Origin: Pectobacterium colocasium
GTDB taxonomy: Bacteria > Pseudomonadota > Gammaproteobacteria > Enterobacterales > Enterobacteriaceae
DNA length: 64,000 bases
Direction: 5' to 3'
Assembly (NCBI RefSeq): GCF_020181655.1
Contig: NZ_CP084032.1
Coordinates: 4,650,001-4,714,000 of the forward strand
Position 1 is the first letter of the stretch, and every line of letters begins with the position of its first letter. Below are positions 29,979 to 41,023 of the stretch, one piece after another. The notes under the pieces are model-generated. The model saw only the letters and a list, made by a program, of their open reading frames with translations. It did no database searches and had not been told where the DNA came from. The translations under genes and the position numbers were made by a program.

Positions 29979-30839
29979 ATGAAAATACCTAAAAAAATCC
30001 ATCAGATATATACAAAAGGTATAAATGAGTTACCTGAAGAAGTTTTAGCATCTATAGAAAAATTAAAAAAAATTAATCCAACGTGGGAATACTCTTTCTA
30101 TGATGAAAAAAGTATAGTTGAATATATAGAAAAGCATTATGGAAAAGAAACTCTTCAAATCTATTTAAGCATCGATCCAAAGTATGGAGCAGCCAGGGCT
30201 GATTTATTTCGTTATCTGTTGATTTATATTGAGGGCGGCGTTTACTTAGACATTAAAAGTTCATGTTTAATCCCTTTTGATGAAGTCATTAGAGATGATT
30301 GCGAGATATTGTTGTGCAGTTGGGATAATAAATCGCGTGGCTGTGATAAAAACATGGGGATACACAAAGAGTTAAGTTTCTTAAAATGTGGGGAATATCA
30401 ACAATGGAACATAACTTCAGCACCCAGGTCTCCTTATATCAAATCTGTAATAGACGAAGTTATTCATAGATTAAAAATTTACAAGCCTTGGATTTATGGT
30501 GTAGGAATGAAAGGCGTATTAAATACTACAGGCCCAATTCCATTTTCCATTGGCATTGAAAAAATCAAGAAAACCGATTTTTTCCATCATGAAGAAAACC
30601 ATCGGAACATCGGATTTAAATACCGTAATGTTACCAATGAGATAATAAATAAATTTAACAGAAACCATTACAGCAAGCTAAAAGACTCCATTGTTATTCT
30701 GGAAGGAAACGACAAATTTTATTATAGATTATGGTTGTTATTTGTTTATCCACTACAGCGACTTAAGAAAAACATTATTAATGAAACTAAAGGCGTAATA
30801 AGAAAAATGAAACGTATCTTCTGTGAGAAACCTCAATAG
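29979..30839 (+). CDS. GT32-family glycosyltransferase (OCH1-like)
   Basis: 286 residues. The N-terminal IPKKIHQIYTKG, then PTWEYSFYDE, and the sugar-binding core ARADLFRYLLIYIEGGVYLD (72-91) define the Gly_transf_sug/GT32 family. The metal motif reads D91-I-K93 where the canonical form is DxD; a D-I-K version is also seen in capsule-type members. The C-terminus is basic with a hydrophobic stretch (YRLWLLFVYPL), suggesting membrane association. It is the last AT-rich gene of the operon; its donor and acceptor are unknown. Confidence 0.82.
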   Translation: MKIPKKIHQIYTKGINELPEEVLASIEKLKKINPTWEYSFYDEKSIVEYIEKHYGKETLQIYLSIDPKYGAARADLFRYLLIYIEGGVYLDIKSSCLIPFDEVIRDDCEILLCSWDNKSRGCDKNMGIHKELSFLKCGEYQQWNITSAPRSPYIKSVIDEVIHRLKIYKPWIYGVGMKGVLNTTGPIPFSIGIEKIKKTDFFHHEENHRNIGFKYRNVTNEIINKFNRNHYSKLKDSIVILEGNDKFYYRLWLLFVYPLQRLKKNIINETKGVIRKMKRIFCEKPQ

Positions 30840-31071
30840 ATACTAACGTCTCATAAATTCAAGGTCGGACGAATAAAAACAGTAGGATCTTCTGGTTCGT
30901 TCGATTGCCTGTCTATCCAGAATTCGATTCAACGATTGCCGTCATGTACACCTCAGCAAGCTGATTTTCAGGAAAATGGGTAAAGGAATAAACAACCCCC
31001 GTTTTACAAATAGCCTTATCCTCACTAACCCGATAAAATCACCCCAGCGATAACCGATAACAGTAAACCTT

Positions 31072-32349
31072 ATGCTACAAACTCTCTACACCATTATCCT
31101 GTACCTCATCCAACCGTTGATTTGGCTTCGCCTGTGGCTTCGCGGCCGTAAGGCTCCTGCCTATCGTCGGCGCTGGGGTGAACGCTACGGTTTTTGTGCA
31201 GAGAAGGTCAAACCAGACGGTATCATGCTGCATTCGGTGTCGGTGGGTGAAACGCTGGCCGCCATTCCCTTAGTGAGAGCGCTGCGCCATCGTTATCCCA
31301 ATCTGCCGATCACAGTAACAACCATGACGCCAACCGGTTCCGAGCGCGTGCGTTCCGCTTTTGGCGACACGGTCTATCACGTTTACCTGCCTTATGATTT
31401 GCCCAGCGCTCTGAAACGCTTTTTTGACCAGGTTCGTCCGAAAATCGTCATCATTATGGAAACAGAGCTATGGCCAAACCTGATTGCAGAGCTGCATAAA
31501 CGTGACATTCCGCTGGTTATTGCAAACGCAAGGCTGTCAGAGCGATCTGCGGCGGGTTATAAGAAAATAGGCAAGCTAATGCGCCATATCTTGCAGCGCA
31601 TTACCCTCGTTGCCGCACAGAATCAGGAAGACGGGAATCGATTTATCGATCTTGGCCTGAAGCGCTCAAGCCTGAAAGTGACCGGCAGTCTTAAATTTGA
31701 TATTTCTGTGACGCCGGAACTGGCGGCACGTGCGGTGACATTACGCCGACAATGGGCGCCGCGCCGCCCAGTATGGATCGCTACCAGTACACACGAAGGT
31801 GAGGAAGCGATCGTTCTGGCCGCTCATCGACAACTGCTTGCTACCTACCCTGATTTATTACTGATTCTTGTGCCCCGCCATCCGGAACGTTTCGCAACCA
31901 CTCAATCATTGGCGGAAAATCTGGGATTTACCTATACGCTGCGCAGCAGTGGTGAACAGCCTTCAGCCAGCACTCAGGTCGTGATTGGGGACACCATGGG
32001 TGAGTTGATGTTGTTGTACGGCATCGCCGATCTGGCGTTTGTCGGTGGAAGTCTGGTTGAACGAGGCGGGCATAATCCACTAGAAGCCGCAGCCCATGCT
32101 ATTCCGGTATTGATGGGGCCACACACGTTCAATTTCAAAGACATCTGTAACAAGCTAGACCAGGCCGACGGATTGATTACCGTGACCGATGCAGACTCGC
32201 TTGGCAAAGAAGTAGGGAAACTGCTCGCTGACGAAGACTATCGCCTCTACTATGGTCGACACGCCGTGGAAGTGTTACACCAAAACCAGGGCGCACTACA
32301 GATGCTGCTTACGCTCCTGGAACCTTATTTGCCCCAGCGGACGCAGTAA
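31072..32349 (+). CDS. waaA: Kdo transferase WaaA
   Basis: Transfers Kdo residues from CMP-Kdo to lipid IVA at the inner membrane. It is 425 residues: an N-terminal membrane anchor (LQTLYTIILYLIQPLIWLRLW), the HSVSVGE loop with the catalytic glutamate (about 53-59), METELWPNL, and the C-terminal donor domain with FVGGSLVERGGHNPLEAAA. Base composition returns to the chromosomal average here, so this gene marks the end of the variable block. It is followed by coaD. Confidence 0.96.
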   Translation: MLQTLYTIILYLIQPLIWLRLWLRGRKAPAYRRRWGERYGFCAEKVKPDGIMLHSVSVGETLAAIPLVRALRHRYPNLPITVTTMTPTGSERVRSAFGDTVYHVYLPYDLPSALKRFFDQVRPKIVIIMETELWPNLIAELHKRDIPLVIANARLSERSAAGYKKIGKLMRHILQRITLVAAQNQEDGNRFIDLGLKRSSLKVTGSLKFDISVTPELAARAVTLRRQWAPRRPVWIATSTHEGEEAIVLAAHRQLLATYPDLLLILVPRHPERFATTQSLAENLGFTYTLRSSGEQPSASTQVVIGDTMGELMLLYGIADLAFVGGSLVERGGHNPLEAAAHAIPVLMGPHTFNFKDICNKLDQADGLITVTDADSLGKEVGKLLADEDYRLYYGRHAVEVLHQNQGALQMLLTLLEPYLPQRTQ

Positions 32350-32373
32350 AGTCGCTACCGAGACAGTGAATGA

Positions 32374-32871
<498 letters not shown>

Positions 32872-32880
32872 TTGTTAGAT

Positions 32881-33954
32881 TTACTCTGTCACAATACGGA
32901 TCAAATTTTCGGTGTTTGTATCGCGACCAAATCGTGCTCTGACATCTTTTTTTCCGACTTCGGCATAAGCTCGGATAACGTCTTTATTTGACAAGGCCGA
33001 CGCGATCGCCTTTACCCATGCCTGCGGTTCATTAGACGACACAACTATACCAGTAACACCATCCTGCACTGTTTCCGGTAAACCACCTTCGTTGCTTATA
33101 ATGACGGGAACAGCCAATCCTAGCGCCTCTATTTGCGCCATCCCAAGCGGCTCCCTTGTCGATGGCATTACCAGAATGTCCGCGCATTTCAGTGCAGCAG
33201 CAACGGAGCTAAGCTCACCAATCCAGACATGCTGTTGCAAATTGCGGCTAGCTATATCTTTTTGCAACGGCTCAGCATTACCACCGCCTGCAATCACATA
33301 GCGCAAATTAGGCGAATGCAGTACAAGCTCACTCAATGCGGCAAGAATAATGCCATGTCCTTTTTCCTCACGCAGCATTCCGAGCTGGATGATCACATCC
33401 CCTTCTCCTTCACCCAACCATGCTGCAAATGAGTCAGAGAGCGGTAAATTCACTTCCCTATCCAATTTCTCAAATGCAATGCCAGGATACACAACTTCAA
33501 TCTGCTTACCTGGGAAATGAGGTCTGACCTTTTCAGCCATAAATTGGCTTGGCACCATAACTAAATCGATAGGGAGAAAGCAGCTTAACGGATTAGGTTT
33601 TCTATTCGTGTAGTAGGTACGTGAGCGAATAATTTTCGGTCGATTAAGCAATGTTAGAACCGCAATACACAAATTATTAGCGTCGTGTCCACTATGGCAA
33701 ATACAAGCAAGTGGACGTTGACGTTTTATTTCATTTCGTATTCCACGAACAGTAGGTAAATGACAACTATTACGAAACGGTAAATTAATCACAGATAGAC
33801 CACGAGCCCGAGCTTCATCATTTATGCGACCTTTCTCACTACAAAAGAGGTTGGTAGTAAATCCCCGAGCATTCAACGATTCCATTTGCTGTAAAAGCTG
33901 CCACTCTTGCCCCCCCATATTCTTTGAGCTTTCAAGGAAAAAGACTGTACCCAT
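32881..33954 (-). CDS. GT4 glycosyltransferase, probable LPS core enzyme
   Basis: 357 residues from the ATG at 33952-33954 (MGTVFFLESSKNMGGQEWQL), chosen over an ATG four codons upstream because GGAA precedes it. It has a GT-B fold: an acceptor loop with GGQEWQ near 14-19 and a C-terminal glycosyltransferase family 4 domain (VIIQLGMLREEKGHGIILAAL near 190, then the E-x7-E region MPSTREPLGMAQIEALGLAVP). It lies between coaD and mutM, which are neighbours in E. coli, so it is an extra gene, most likely a core-sugar transferase left outside the main operon. Its sugar is unknown. Confidence 0.85.
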   Translation of the reverse strand: MGTVFFLESSKNMGGQEWQLLQQMESLNARGFTTNLFCSEKGRINDEARARGLSVINLPFRNSCHLPTVRGIRNEIKRQRPLACICHSGHDANNLCIAVLTLLNRPKIIRSRTYYTNRKPNPLSCFLPIDLVMVPSQFMAEKVRPHFPGKQIEVVYPGIAFEKLDREVNLPLSDSFAAWLGEGEGDVIIQLGMLREEKGHGIILAALSELVLHSPNLRYVIAGGGNAEPLQKDIASRNLQQHVWIGELSSVAAALKCADILVMPSTREPLGMAQIEALGLAVPVIISNEGGLPETVQDGVTGIVVSSNEPQAWVKAIASALSNKDVIRAYAEVGKKDVRARFGRDTNTENLIRIVTE

Positions 33955-34002
33955 ATTGATTTCCATAGTCTGAATTGATTTTTATTATTTACTAATAGGT
34001 GG

Positions 34003-34812
34003 TTAACGTTGACAACGGTGGCAGAAAAACGTGCTACGTTGCCCATGTTTCGCGGTTTCGATCGGTGTCCCACATGTCCGGCAAGGTTCACCATTGCGGC
34101 CATAGACTCGCAGTTCCTGAGCGAAATAGCCGGGTTTACCGTCTGACTGCAAAAAGTCACGCAGCGTCGTTCCACCTTGCTCAATCGAAAGCTGTAGCAC
34201 CTGCTTAATCACGTTCACTAATACGGCTGCATCGTTTTCATTTAACGATCCGGCGGCTCTGTCAGGGTGGATACCCGCAGCAAACAGCGATTCGCTCGCA
34301 TAGATATTGCCTACGCCAACCACCACTTTGTTATCCATAATCCACTGTTTGATTGCCGTTTTTTTACCGCGCGAGGCCTGATAGAGATAGTCCGCAGAGA
34401 ATTCCGCCTCTAACGGCTCCGGCCCCAGATGCGCCAATACCGAGCAGGTTTCCGGATTATCCGTCCACAGCCAGGCACCAAAGCGCCGGGGATCGGTGTA
34501 ACGCAGCACTTTGCCACTGTCCATCACCAAATCAACATGATCGTGTTTCTCCGGCTCGCTATATTCCGGCAGTACCCGCAGGCTGCCCGACATGCCGAGA
34601 TGCACAATAATCCAACCGCGAGTCAGTTCAATCAGCAGGTATTTTGCCCGCCGACGCACGCTGCGCACCGGCTCATCGCTCAGCGAGAGGATCTCAGCCG
34701 ACACCGGCCAGCGCAAGCGCGTATTCCTAACCTCAGCATACAGAATGGTATGATCGACAAGATAGGGTGAAATCCCCCGACGACTGGTTTCAACCTCAGG
34801 TAATTCAGGCAT
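34003..34812 (-). CDS. mutM: Formamidopyrimidine-DNA glycosylase
   Basis: Bifunctional base-excision repair enzyme that removes 8-oxoguanine and formamidopyrimidines and nicks the site. It is 269 residues. The mature N-terminal PELPEVE supplies the catalytic Pro and Glu; the H2TH region (about 130-200, [24 protein letters not shown]) and the C-terminal zinc finger [20 protein letters not shown] followed by CHRC complete the fold. In E. coli it follows rpmBG directly; here a DUF6880 gene intervenes. Confidence 0.98.
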   Translation of the reverse strand: MPELPEVETSRRGISPYLVDHTILYAEVRNTRLRWPVSAEILSLSDEPVRSVRRRAKYLLIELTRGWIIVHLGMSGSLRVLPEYSEPEKHDHVDLVMDSGKVLRYTDPRRFGAWLWTDNPETCSVLAHLGPEPLEAEFSADYLYQASRGKKTAIKQWIMDNKVVVGVGNIYASESLFAAGIHPDRAAGSLNENDAAVLVNVIKQVLQLSIEQGGTTLRDFLQSDGKPGYFAQELRVYGRNGEPCRTCGTPIETAKHGQRSTFFCHRCQR

Positions 34813-34837
34813 ATTCTCTCTCTGGAAGATATCTCAA

Positions 34838-36211
34838 TTATTGCAAACGCTGCCAGAATGAATATTTCCGACCATGTTGCTGTTTTAGCTGCTCTTGATA
34901 CTCGCCCCACTCCGATAAAGGTGCATGGCTTGTGAGCTGAGAAGCCAGTTTGTCCAATTTACGATAGTACGTCGCCGCATGATCATAAGCCTTACTGCGC
35001 CCAGAAGATAAAATATCGTCGAGTAGTAGACGATAACAAGCAACTTCAGCCAGAAATGCGTTAGCGCGATGGAATTTATCAGCCCAATCGATCAATCTGC
35101 CATAAAAAACAGACAATGAGGATAAATGCTCAATAACTTGTGTTCCTGCTTCTGTATAAGCACATAGAGCGAGTAAGGTATCGATTCTTGTGACGATATC
35201 GCTTATCGTGATCGCATTCGTGACAGCCTGACGTTCTAGTGCTTCCCGTTCTTGCTGGTCGGGTAATACCTCCAGTAACGCGCATAACCGATGATAATCA
35301 GGGGAACGTTGATAAGCCTCACGCCGTAAAATCAAAAGCGCATTGAGATCGCCAAGCTGCCTATAGGCTTGATCCAGCAAGGCTTGACGTCGGCTTTCGG
35401 CATGATGTTGGAACGGTTTCAGTAGCCATTTCAGTGCCGATTGCGCTTCATTGATCGACAGACAAAATTCTACAATACGTAGCTTTTGTAATTCATTAGG
35501 TTCTGGAGAGCCCAACAGTATAGAACGCTCAAAGAGCGCTACGTCTTTCAACGCTTCCGCCACACCAGAAATCCCTATCGCGGCATGTGCGGCTCGGAAG
35601 TTATATTCTTCGAGAGGAGCATTGATCAGCGCTGCCGCATATTCATGTTCAAAGTCCTGCGCCAGTTGCCGCAACTCTGGCTCGGTAAGTAACGTGCCAC
35701 TTTGTGCAATCAAATCATCCCACACGGCATAATCGTTCTCGTCATGCCGTTTTTTTACCTCATCAGGCCAATTCCGTGTCTTTCCGCCTTGCGAACGCCA
35801 CTGGCTTGCCGCCTTAATCCACACACTAAGTGCTGCTGCATAGGCTCCACCAATATCGCCATTTGAATCATCCGCTCGTTCATAGACACGGGAATGTGTA
35901 GACATCAGTTGATCAATCAGCGCAAATGCCACTTTCGGCGTGTCGTCAATCAAGTAAGCGATATCACCAACCAGTGCCTCAAGTTCCATGGCAAAGCCAT
36001 AAGACTGATAATAATCAATAAATTTCTTACCGCGAGTAATGGATGCAATACGCTGTTTTAATGAGGTTTCTTGCATAGCGATATTCTGGCCATGTAACAA
36101 CATTTCAATACGCTGGTCTACTTTGGGATCTAAACCATAAACTGCTTCAACGAGCAGTAAGAGTTGCGTATGTGGTGTTGCTAACAACAGTTGGTGCAAT
36201 GTCGAGTCCAT
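34838..36211 (-). CDS. DUF6880-family protein of unknown function
   Basis: 457 residues from the ATG at 36209-36211 (MDSTLHQLLLATP); the frame is open 59 codons further, into the rpmG terminator, so the longer version is unlikely. Visible family landmarks are TRGKKFIDYYQSYGFAMELE near 50-70, RADDSNGDIGGAYAAAL near 112, and the terminal HGRKYSFWQRLQ. The protein looks all-helical and repeat-like, with no catalytic signature I can name and no signal peptide. It is placed between rpmG and mutM. The family match is by recall of its conserved tail, so function stays open. Confidence 0.75.
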   Translation of the reverse strand: MDSTLHQLLLATPHTQLLLLVEAVYGLDPKVDQRIEMLLHGQNIAMQETSLKQRIASITRGKKFIDYYQSYGFAMELEALVGDIAYLIDDTPKVAFALIDQLMSTHSRVYERADDSNGDIGGAYAAALSVWIKAASQWRSQGGKTRNWPDEVKKRHDENDYAVWDDLIAQSGTLLTEPELRQLAQDFEHEYAAALINAPLEEYNFRAAHAAIGISGVAEALKDVALFERSILLGSPEPNELQKLRIVEFCLSINEAQSALKWLLKPFQHHAESRRQALLDQAYRQLGDLNALLILRREAYQRSPDYHRLCALLEVLPDQQEREALERQAVTNAITISDIVTRIDTLLALCAYTEAGTQVIEHLSSLSVFYGRLIDWADKFHRANAFLAEVACYRLLLDDILSSGRSKAYDHAATYYRKLDKLASQLTSHAPLSEWGEYQEQLKQQHGRKYSFWQRLQ

Positions 36212-36300
36212 GTCTGCGTACCGAATGGTTGTAAGGTCGAAGTACAGGAAATTGGCATAACGCCAGACTGGGTACAAGAAGTAAGACTGAAATATGGGCG

Positions 36301-36330
36301 AAAAAAAACCCGACCAAGGCCGGGTTTTTA
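36301..36330 (-). terminator. Rho-independent terminator of rpmBG
   Basis: On the minus strand a CCCGGCC/GGTCGGG stem (36309-36324) is followed by eight T, 15 bases past the rpmG stop. It separates the ribosomal protein operon from the DUF6880 and mutM genes. Confidence 0.9.
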
Positions 36331-36344
36331 TCAAGAAGCAGAAA

Positions 36345-36515
<171 letters not shown>

Positions 36516-36523
36516 TCAGTTCC

Positions 36524-36781
<258 letters not shown>

Positions 36782-36997
36782 TCAGCTCGAGCTTCGTATA
36801 GGGTTTGGCCGCCTCGTCAGGCTTTAGAGCCCATCTCAGCAACTTCACTGAAAAGACTCTGTCATCAGGATAAACCTGCTGAGATAGGCTCTTAACGCCA
36901 CACCCAAGATTCTCAAAGGTGGCGTAGTATACGCTCTGAAGCGTAAGTGCTCAAGTCCCGAACAGCTAAAGATCCCACCGGATCGCGGAAATATCTG

Positions 36998-37663
36998 TTA
37001 AATCCAGCCGCGTTCAGCAAAAGAAACGTATTCGCCATGCCCAATAACCAAATGATCGAGCACGCGGATCTCCATTAACTGACAGGCTTTAACAATCTGT
37101 TCGGTTATCGCACGGTCCGCCTGACTCGGCTCCGCTTTTCCCGACGGGTGATTATGCGCCAAAATCAACGCCGCGGCATTTGCCTTTAGCGCTTCACGCA
37201 CAATTTCACGCGGGTGTACTTCCACGCTGTTAATCGTACCAACAAACATCTCCTGATGGCGAATAACGTGATGCTGATTGTCCAAAAACAGGACTAAAAA
37301 AACTTCGCGCTCACGTCGTGACAGCAGTAGCTGCAAATACTCGCCTGTCGCCTGAGGATTCAGCATCGCGTCCTCTTTCGCCAGACGAGAGAAAAACAGC
37401 CTACGCGACAGCTCTGCAATCGCCTTGATTTGCGTATATTTCGATATTCCTACGCCTTTGGCGGTATGAAATGCGGATTGATCGGCTGTCATCAGCTGAT
37501 ATAACGACCCGAATTGCGCCAACAACGCTTCCGCCAGCTGCATCACATGCACGCCCGGCAACCCTGTGCGTAAAAAAATCGCCAACAGTTCAACATCCGT
37601 CAGCGATTCGGCCCCTAATCGCACCAGTTTTTCACGCGGTGCCAATCCCTTTTCCCAGCCCAT
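36998..37663 (-). CDS. radC: RadC/YicR-family JAMM-domain protein
   Basis: 221 residues: an N-terminal helix-hairpin-helix type region (about 10-80) and a C-terminal RadC/JAB1-MPN domain with the zinc motif H170-N-H172[11 protein letters not shown]183. Despite its name a DNA-repair role is not supported in E. coli and its function is unsettled. The place between rpmB and coaBC matches E. coli yicR. Confidence 0.95.
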   Translation of the reverse strand: MGWEKGLAPREKLVRLGAESLTDVELLAIFLRTGLPGVHVMQLAEALLAQFGSLYQLMTADQSAFHTAKGVGISKYTQIKAIAELSRRLFFSRLAKEDAMLNPQATGEYLQLLLSRREREVFLVLFLDNQHHVIRHQEMFVGTINSVEVHPREIVREALKANAAALILAHNHPSGKAEPSQADRAITEQIVKACQLMEIRVLDHLVIGHGEYVSFAERGWI

Positions 37664-37846
37664 AACCCTCTCCCTATACCGCTCAATAGCATCATGTCAC
37701 GCCCGTAAAAACAGGACGATAGCGGTGACAAAAGGCTGCGAAGCGCTTCGCAATCTTCCTAGGAAAACCGCAGCAGTGACCTTAAGATTCCTATCTGGCT
37801 GCAAGGTTATGGTAAAATGGCGCATCTTCTGACTTTCAATCGGACC

Positions 37847-39094
37847 ATGATGATGACGGAATTTTCCAGCCTGAATGCACTCGTCGGCAAACGAATCGTG
37901 CTGGGTATCAGCGGCGGCATTGCCGCGTACAAGTGCCCGGAACTGGTACGGCGCCTGCGCGATGCCGGAGCCGACGTACGGGTTGTCATGACATCTGCCG
38001 CTAAAGCTTTCATCACTCCGCTGACGCTACAAGCTGTCTCCGGTTATCCCGTTTCAGACGACCTGCTTGACCCCGCGGCGGAAGCCTCAATGGGTCACAT
38101 TGAACTGGGGAAATGGGCTGATTTAGTCATTCTCGCTCCGGCCACCGCCGATCTGATCGCTCGAGTCGCAGCCGGTATGGCGAACGACCTGCTGACCACC
38201 ATTTGTCTGGCGACCTCTGCCCCCATCGCCGTTGTCCCTGCGATGAATCAGCAGATGTACCGCGCGGAACCCACGCAAGACAACCTGCGCACGCTGGCAG
38301 CTCGAGGTTTGCCGCTCTGGGGACCGGATAGCGGTAGCCAGGCGTGTGGCGATGTTGGGCCAGGCCGTATGATCGACCCGCTGGAAATTGTTAGGCTGGC
38401 GCAGCGTCATTTTTCTGCCATCAACGATCTGCAACATCTCAATATTCTGGTCACCGCCGGGCCGACGAGAGAAGCGCTGGATCCCGTTCGCTTTATCACC
38501 AATCACAGCTCCGGGAAAATGGGCTTTGCTATCGCACAGGCCGCGGCTGCCCGTGGCGCTAAGGTCACATTGGTGAGCGGCACGGTGTCACTCTCCACGC
38601 CGCAGGGTGTCACACGTATTGATGTTGGCAGCGCATTGGAGATGGAGCACGCGGTAATGGAACACGCATCCCAGCAGCACATTGTGATCGGCTGCGCAGC
38701 GGTTGCCGACTATCGCGCCAAACATATCGCCGATGAGAAGATTAAAAAACAGAATCAGCAAGGCGATGAAATGACTCTCACTCTGGTCAAAAATCCGGAT
38801 ATTATCGCCGGTGTTGCAGCCATGACGAAAAATCGTCCTTATGTTGTCGGGTTTGCTGCCGAAACCCAGAATGTGGAAGAATACGCCCGGCAAAAACTGG
38901 CGCGTAAAAAGCTGGACTTGATTTGCGCGAACAACGTCTCTCTTTCCGGGCATGGTTTTAACAGTGAAACCAATGCGTTACACCTTTTTTGGCAAGGTGG
39001 AGACGTACCGTTGCCACAGTGTGACAAACGTCTTCTTGGCCAAAAATTAATCGACGAGATTATCAGCCGTTATGATGAAAAAAATCGACGTTAA
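37847..39094 (+). CDS. coaBC: CoaBC: phosphopantothenoylcysteine synthetase/decarboxylase
   Basis: Bifunctional CoA-pathway flavoprotein, formerly Dfp. It is 415 residues from the first of three consecutive ATG codons at 37847; the frame opens at 37817, but a TAAAAT promoter-like element lies there. The CoaC half has [20 protein letters not shown], the active His in [11 protein letters not shown] and the substrate-flap Cys in [14 protein letters not shown]. The CoaB half begins about residue 185 with [20 protein letters not shown] and SSGKMG. The last 23 bases overlap dut. Confidence 0.95.
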   Translation: MMMTEFSSLNALVGKRIVLGISGGIAAYKCPELVRRLRDAGADVRVVMTSAAKAFITPLTLQAVSGYPVSDDLLDPAAEASMGHIELGKWADLVILAPATADLIARVAAGMANDLLTTICLATSAPIAVVPAMNQQMYRAEPTQDNLRTLAARGLPLWGPDSGSQACGDVGPGRMIDPLEIVRLAQRHFSAINDLQHLNILVTAGPTREALDPVRFITNHSSGKMGFAIAQAAAARGAKVTLVSGTVSLSTPQGVTRIDVGSALEMEHAVMEHASQQHIVIGCAAVADYRAKHIADEKIKKQNQQGDEMTLTLVKNPDIIAGVAAMTKNRPYVVGFAAETQNVEEYARQKLARKKLDLICANNVSLSGHGFNSETNALHLFWQGGDVPLPQCDKRLLGQKLIDEIISRYDEKNRR

Positions 39095-39530
39095 GATTGT
39101 TGACCCACGCGTTGGGCAGCAATTTCCGTTACCAACCTATGCCACTCCGGGTTCTGCCGGACTCGATCTGCGTGCCTGTCTGGATCAGGCGATTGAACTC
39201 AAAGCCGGGGAAACCACGCTTATCCCGACTGGGCTGGCGATTCACATTGCCGATACCGGGCTGGCGGCGGTCATCCTTCCCCGTTCCGGATTGGGCCACA
39301 AGCACGGCGTGGTGCTGGGGAATCTGGTTGGGTTGATTGATTCGGACTATCAGGGGCAACTGATGGTGTCCGTCTGGAATCGTGGTCAACAAGCGTTTAC
39401 GGTTGAGCCGGGCGAACGCATCGCGCAGATGGTCTTTGTGCCCGTCGTTCAGGCCGAATTTAATCTGGTCGACGATTTCGTCAGCAGCGAACGTGGAGAA
39501 GGCGGCTTCGGCCACTCCGGCCGTAGCTAA
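39072..39530 (+). CDS. dut: Deoxyuridine triphosphatase
   Basis: Trimeric dUTPase that cleaves dUTP to dUMP and PPi, keeping uracil out of DNA. It is 152 residues with the five family motifs visible: [37 protein letters not shown] and GEGGFGHSG. The start ATGATGAAAAAA lies inside the end of coaBC, as in E. coli, suggesting coupling. Confidence 0.98.
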   Translation: MMKKIDVKIVDPRVGQQFPLPTYATPGSAGLDLRACLDQAIELKAGETTLIPTGLAIHIADTGLAAVILPRSGLGHKHGVVLGNLVGLIDSDYQGQLMVSVWNRGQQAFTVEPGERIAQMVFVPVVQAEFNLVDDFVSSERGEGGFGHSGRS

Positions 39531-39644
39531 CGCGCTCCAGCCACCCCATAGTGTAAAAAATTCATATAAGCCACAGCGTGCTATCGCGACTGTGGCGCTA
39601 CCGGGTGCTTGTCAGTCAAATATTTAGCAAGGGTCTTTTCAGAC

Positions 39645-40241
39645 ATGGCAGAAAAAGAAAGTACGAAAAGGAATCGCCGCGAGGAAATTTTGCAGGCGCT
39701 GGCACAGATGCTGGAATCCAGCGACGGCAGCCAACGCATCACCACGGCAAAACTGGCAGCGAACGTCGGCGTGTCCGAAGCGGCGCTCTACCGGCATTTC
39801 CCCAGTAAAACGCGGATGTTTGATAGCCTGATTGAATTTATTGAGGATAGTCTGACCACCCGCATTAACCTGATTCTGCAAGATGAAAAAGAAACGTTTA
39901 ATCGTCTTCGTCTGATTTTGCTGCTTATTTTAGGGTTTGCGGAACGGAATCCGGGTCTGACTCGCATCATGACTGGCCACGCGCTGATGTTTGAACAGGA
40001 CCGCTTGCAGGATCGCATCAACCAGCTGTTTGAGCGCATTGAATCGCAGCTACGTCAGGTGTTACGCGAGCATAAGCTGCGCGGCGGACAAAGTTTTCAG
40101 CATGACGAAACGCTGTTGGCCAGCCAGCTGTTGGCATTTTGTGAAGGGATGCTGTCGCGCTTTATTCGCTCGGAGTTCCGCTATCGCCCGACGCAGGAAT
40201 TCGATACCCGCTGGCCGCTGTTGGCCGCCCAACTGAACTAA
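39645..40241 (+). CDS. slmA: Nucleoid occlusion factor SlmA
   Basis: TetR-fold protein that binds SBS sites on the chromosome and disrupts FtsZ polymers over the nucleoid. It is 198 residues from the ATG at 39645 ([14 protein letters not shown]), the E. coli length; the frame extends 12 codons upstream without need. The helix-turn-helix is in [21 protein letters not shown] (about 31-51). Confidence 0.97.
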   Translation: MAEKESTKRNRREEILQALAQMLESSDGSQRITTAKLAANVGVSEAALYRHFPSKTRMFDSLIEFIEDSLTTRINLILQDEKETFNRLRLILLLILGFAERNPGLTRIMTGHALMFEQDRLQDRINQLFERIESQLRQVLREHKLRGGQSFQHDETLLASQLLAFCEGMLSRFIRSEFRYRPTQEFDTRWPLLAAQLN

Positions 40242-40254
40242 ACGCTGTGATTAC

Positions 40255-40278
40255 CCGCCAGACAACACTGGCGGGTTC
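40255..40278. terminator. Terminator between convergent slmA and pyrE
   Basis: A perfect 8-bp stem (CCCGCCAG/CTGGCGGG) with a 6-base loop lies between the two convergent stops. The flanking T tract is short. Confidence 0.65.
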
Positions 40279-40291
40279 ATAACTCACAACA

Positions 40292-40933
40292 TTAAATCCC
40301 GTACTGCTCACGATAGGCTTTCACCGCATCCAGATGCGCTGCCATCTCTGGTTTTTCCGCCAGATAGGCAATCAGCTCCTTCAGCGTAATAATCGAAATC
40401 ACCTTGCACTGATAGTCGCGTTCAACTTCCTGAATCGCAGACAAATCGGCACGGCCACGCTCCTGACGATCCAACGCAATCATCACACCCGCCAGCGTTG
40501 CTCCGTGCGCAGCAATGATCTCCATGGACTCGCGAATCGCCGTCCCTGCCGTAATCACGTCATCCACCAGCATCACACGACCCTGTAATGGGCTGCCGAC
40601 CAGACTACCGCCCTCGCCGTGGTCTTTGGCTTCTTTGCGGTTAAAGCAGTACGGCAGGTCACGATCGTGGTGTTCTGCCAGCGCCACTGCGGCGGTAGTG
40701 GCAATCGGAATGCCTTTGTAAGCCGGCCCGAACAGCAAATCAAACGCCACACCGGAATCAACCAGCGCTTCGGCATAAAAACGCCCCAGTAAGGCCAGAT
40801 CGCGCCCGGTATTAAACAGCCCGGCGTTGAAGAAATAGGGGCTGATACGCCCGGATTTCAGGGTAAACTCGCCGAACTTCAATACCTGCTTGCTGAGTGC
40901 AAACTCAATAAACTGGCGCTGGTAGGCTTTCAT
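40292..40933 (-). CDS. pyrE: Orotate phosphoribosyltransferase
   Basis: Converts orotate and PRPP to orotidine monophosphate in pyrimidine synthesis. It is 213 residues. The PRPP loop is [17 protein letters not shown] (about 119-135), and catalytic Lys are in [15 protein letters not shown]. It is downstream of rph behind an attenuator hairpin, which in E. coli makes pyrE expression sensitive to UTP. Confidence 0.98.
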   Translation of the reverse strand: MKAYQRQFIEFALSKQVLKFGEFTLKSGRISPYFFNAGLFNTGRDLALLGRFYAEALVDSGVAFDLLFGPAYKGIPIATTAAVALAEHHDRDLPYCFNRKEAKDHGEGGSLVGSPLQGRVMLVDDVITAGTAIRESMEIIAAHGATLAGVMIALDRQERGRADLSAIQEVERDYQCKVISIITLKELIAYLAEKPEMAAHLDAVKAYREQYGI

Positions 40934-40991
40934 TACGGCATCTCCTCGTCTTACGAATTAATCACGTTGTTAAGCAATTTATCTATACCCT

Positions 40992-41018
40992 AAAAAAAAG
41001 CGACCAATTGGTCGCTTA
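40992..41018 (-). promoter_or_regulatory. pyrE attenuator (intrinsic terminator after rph)
   Basis: On the minus strand AGCGACC-AATT-GGTCGCT followed by a T8 run begins 8 bases after the rph stop codon and about 60 bases before pyrE. Ribosomes finishing rph would reach this hairpin, matching the known UTP-sensitive attenuation of rph-pyrE. Confidence 0.9.
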
Positions 41019-41023
41019 TAAAA

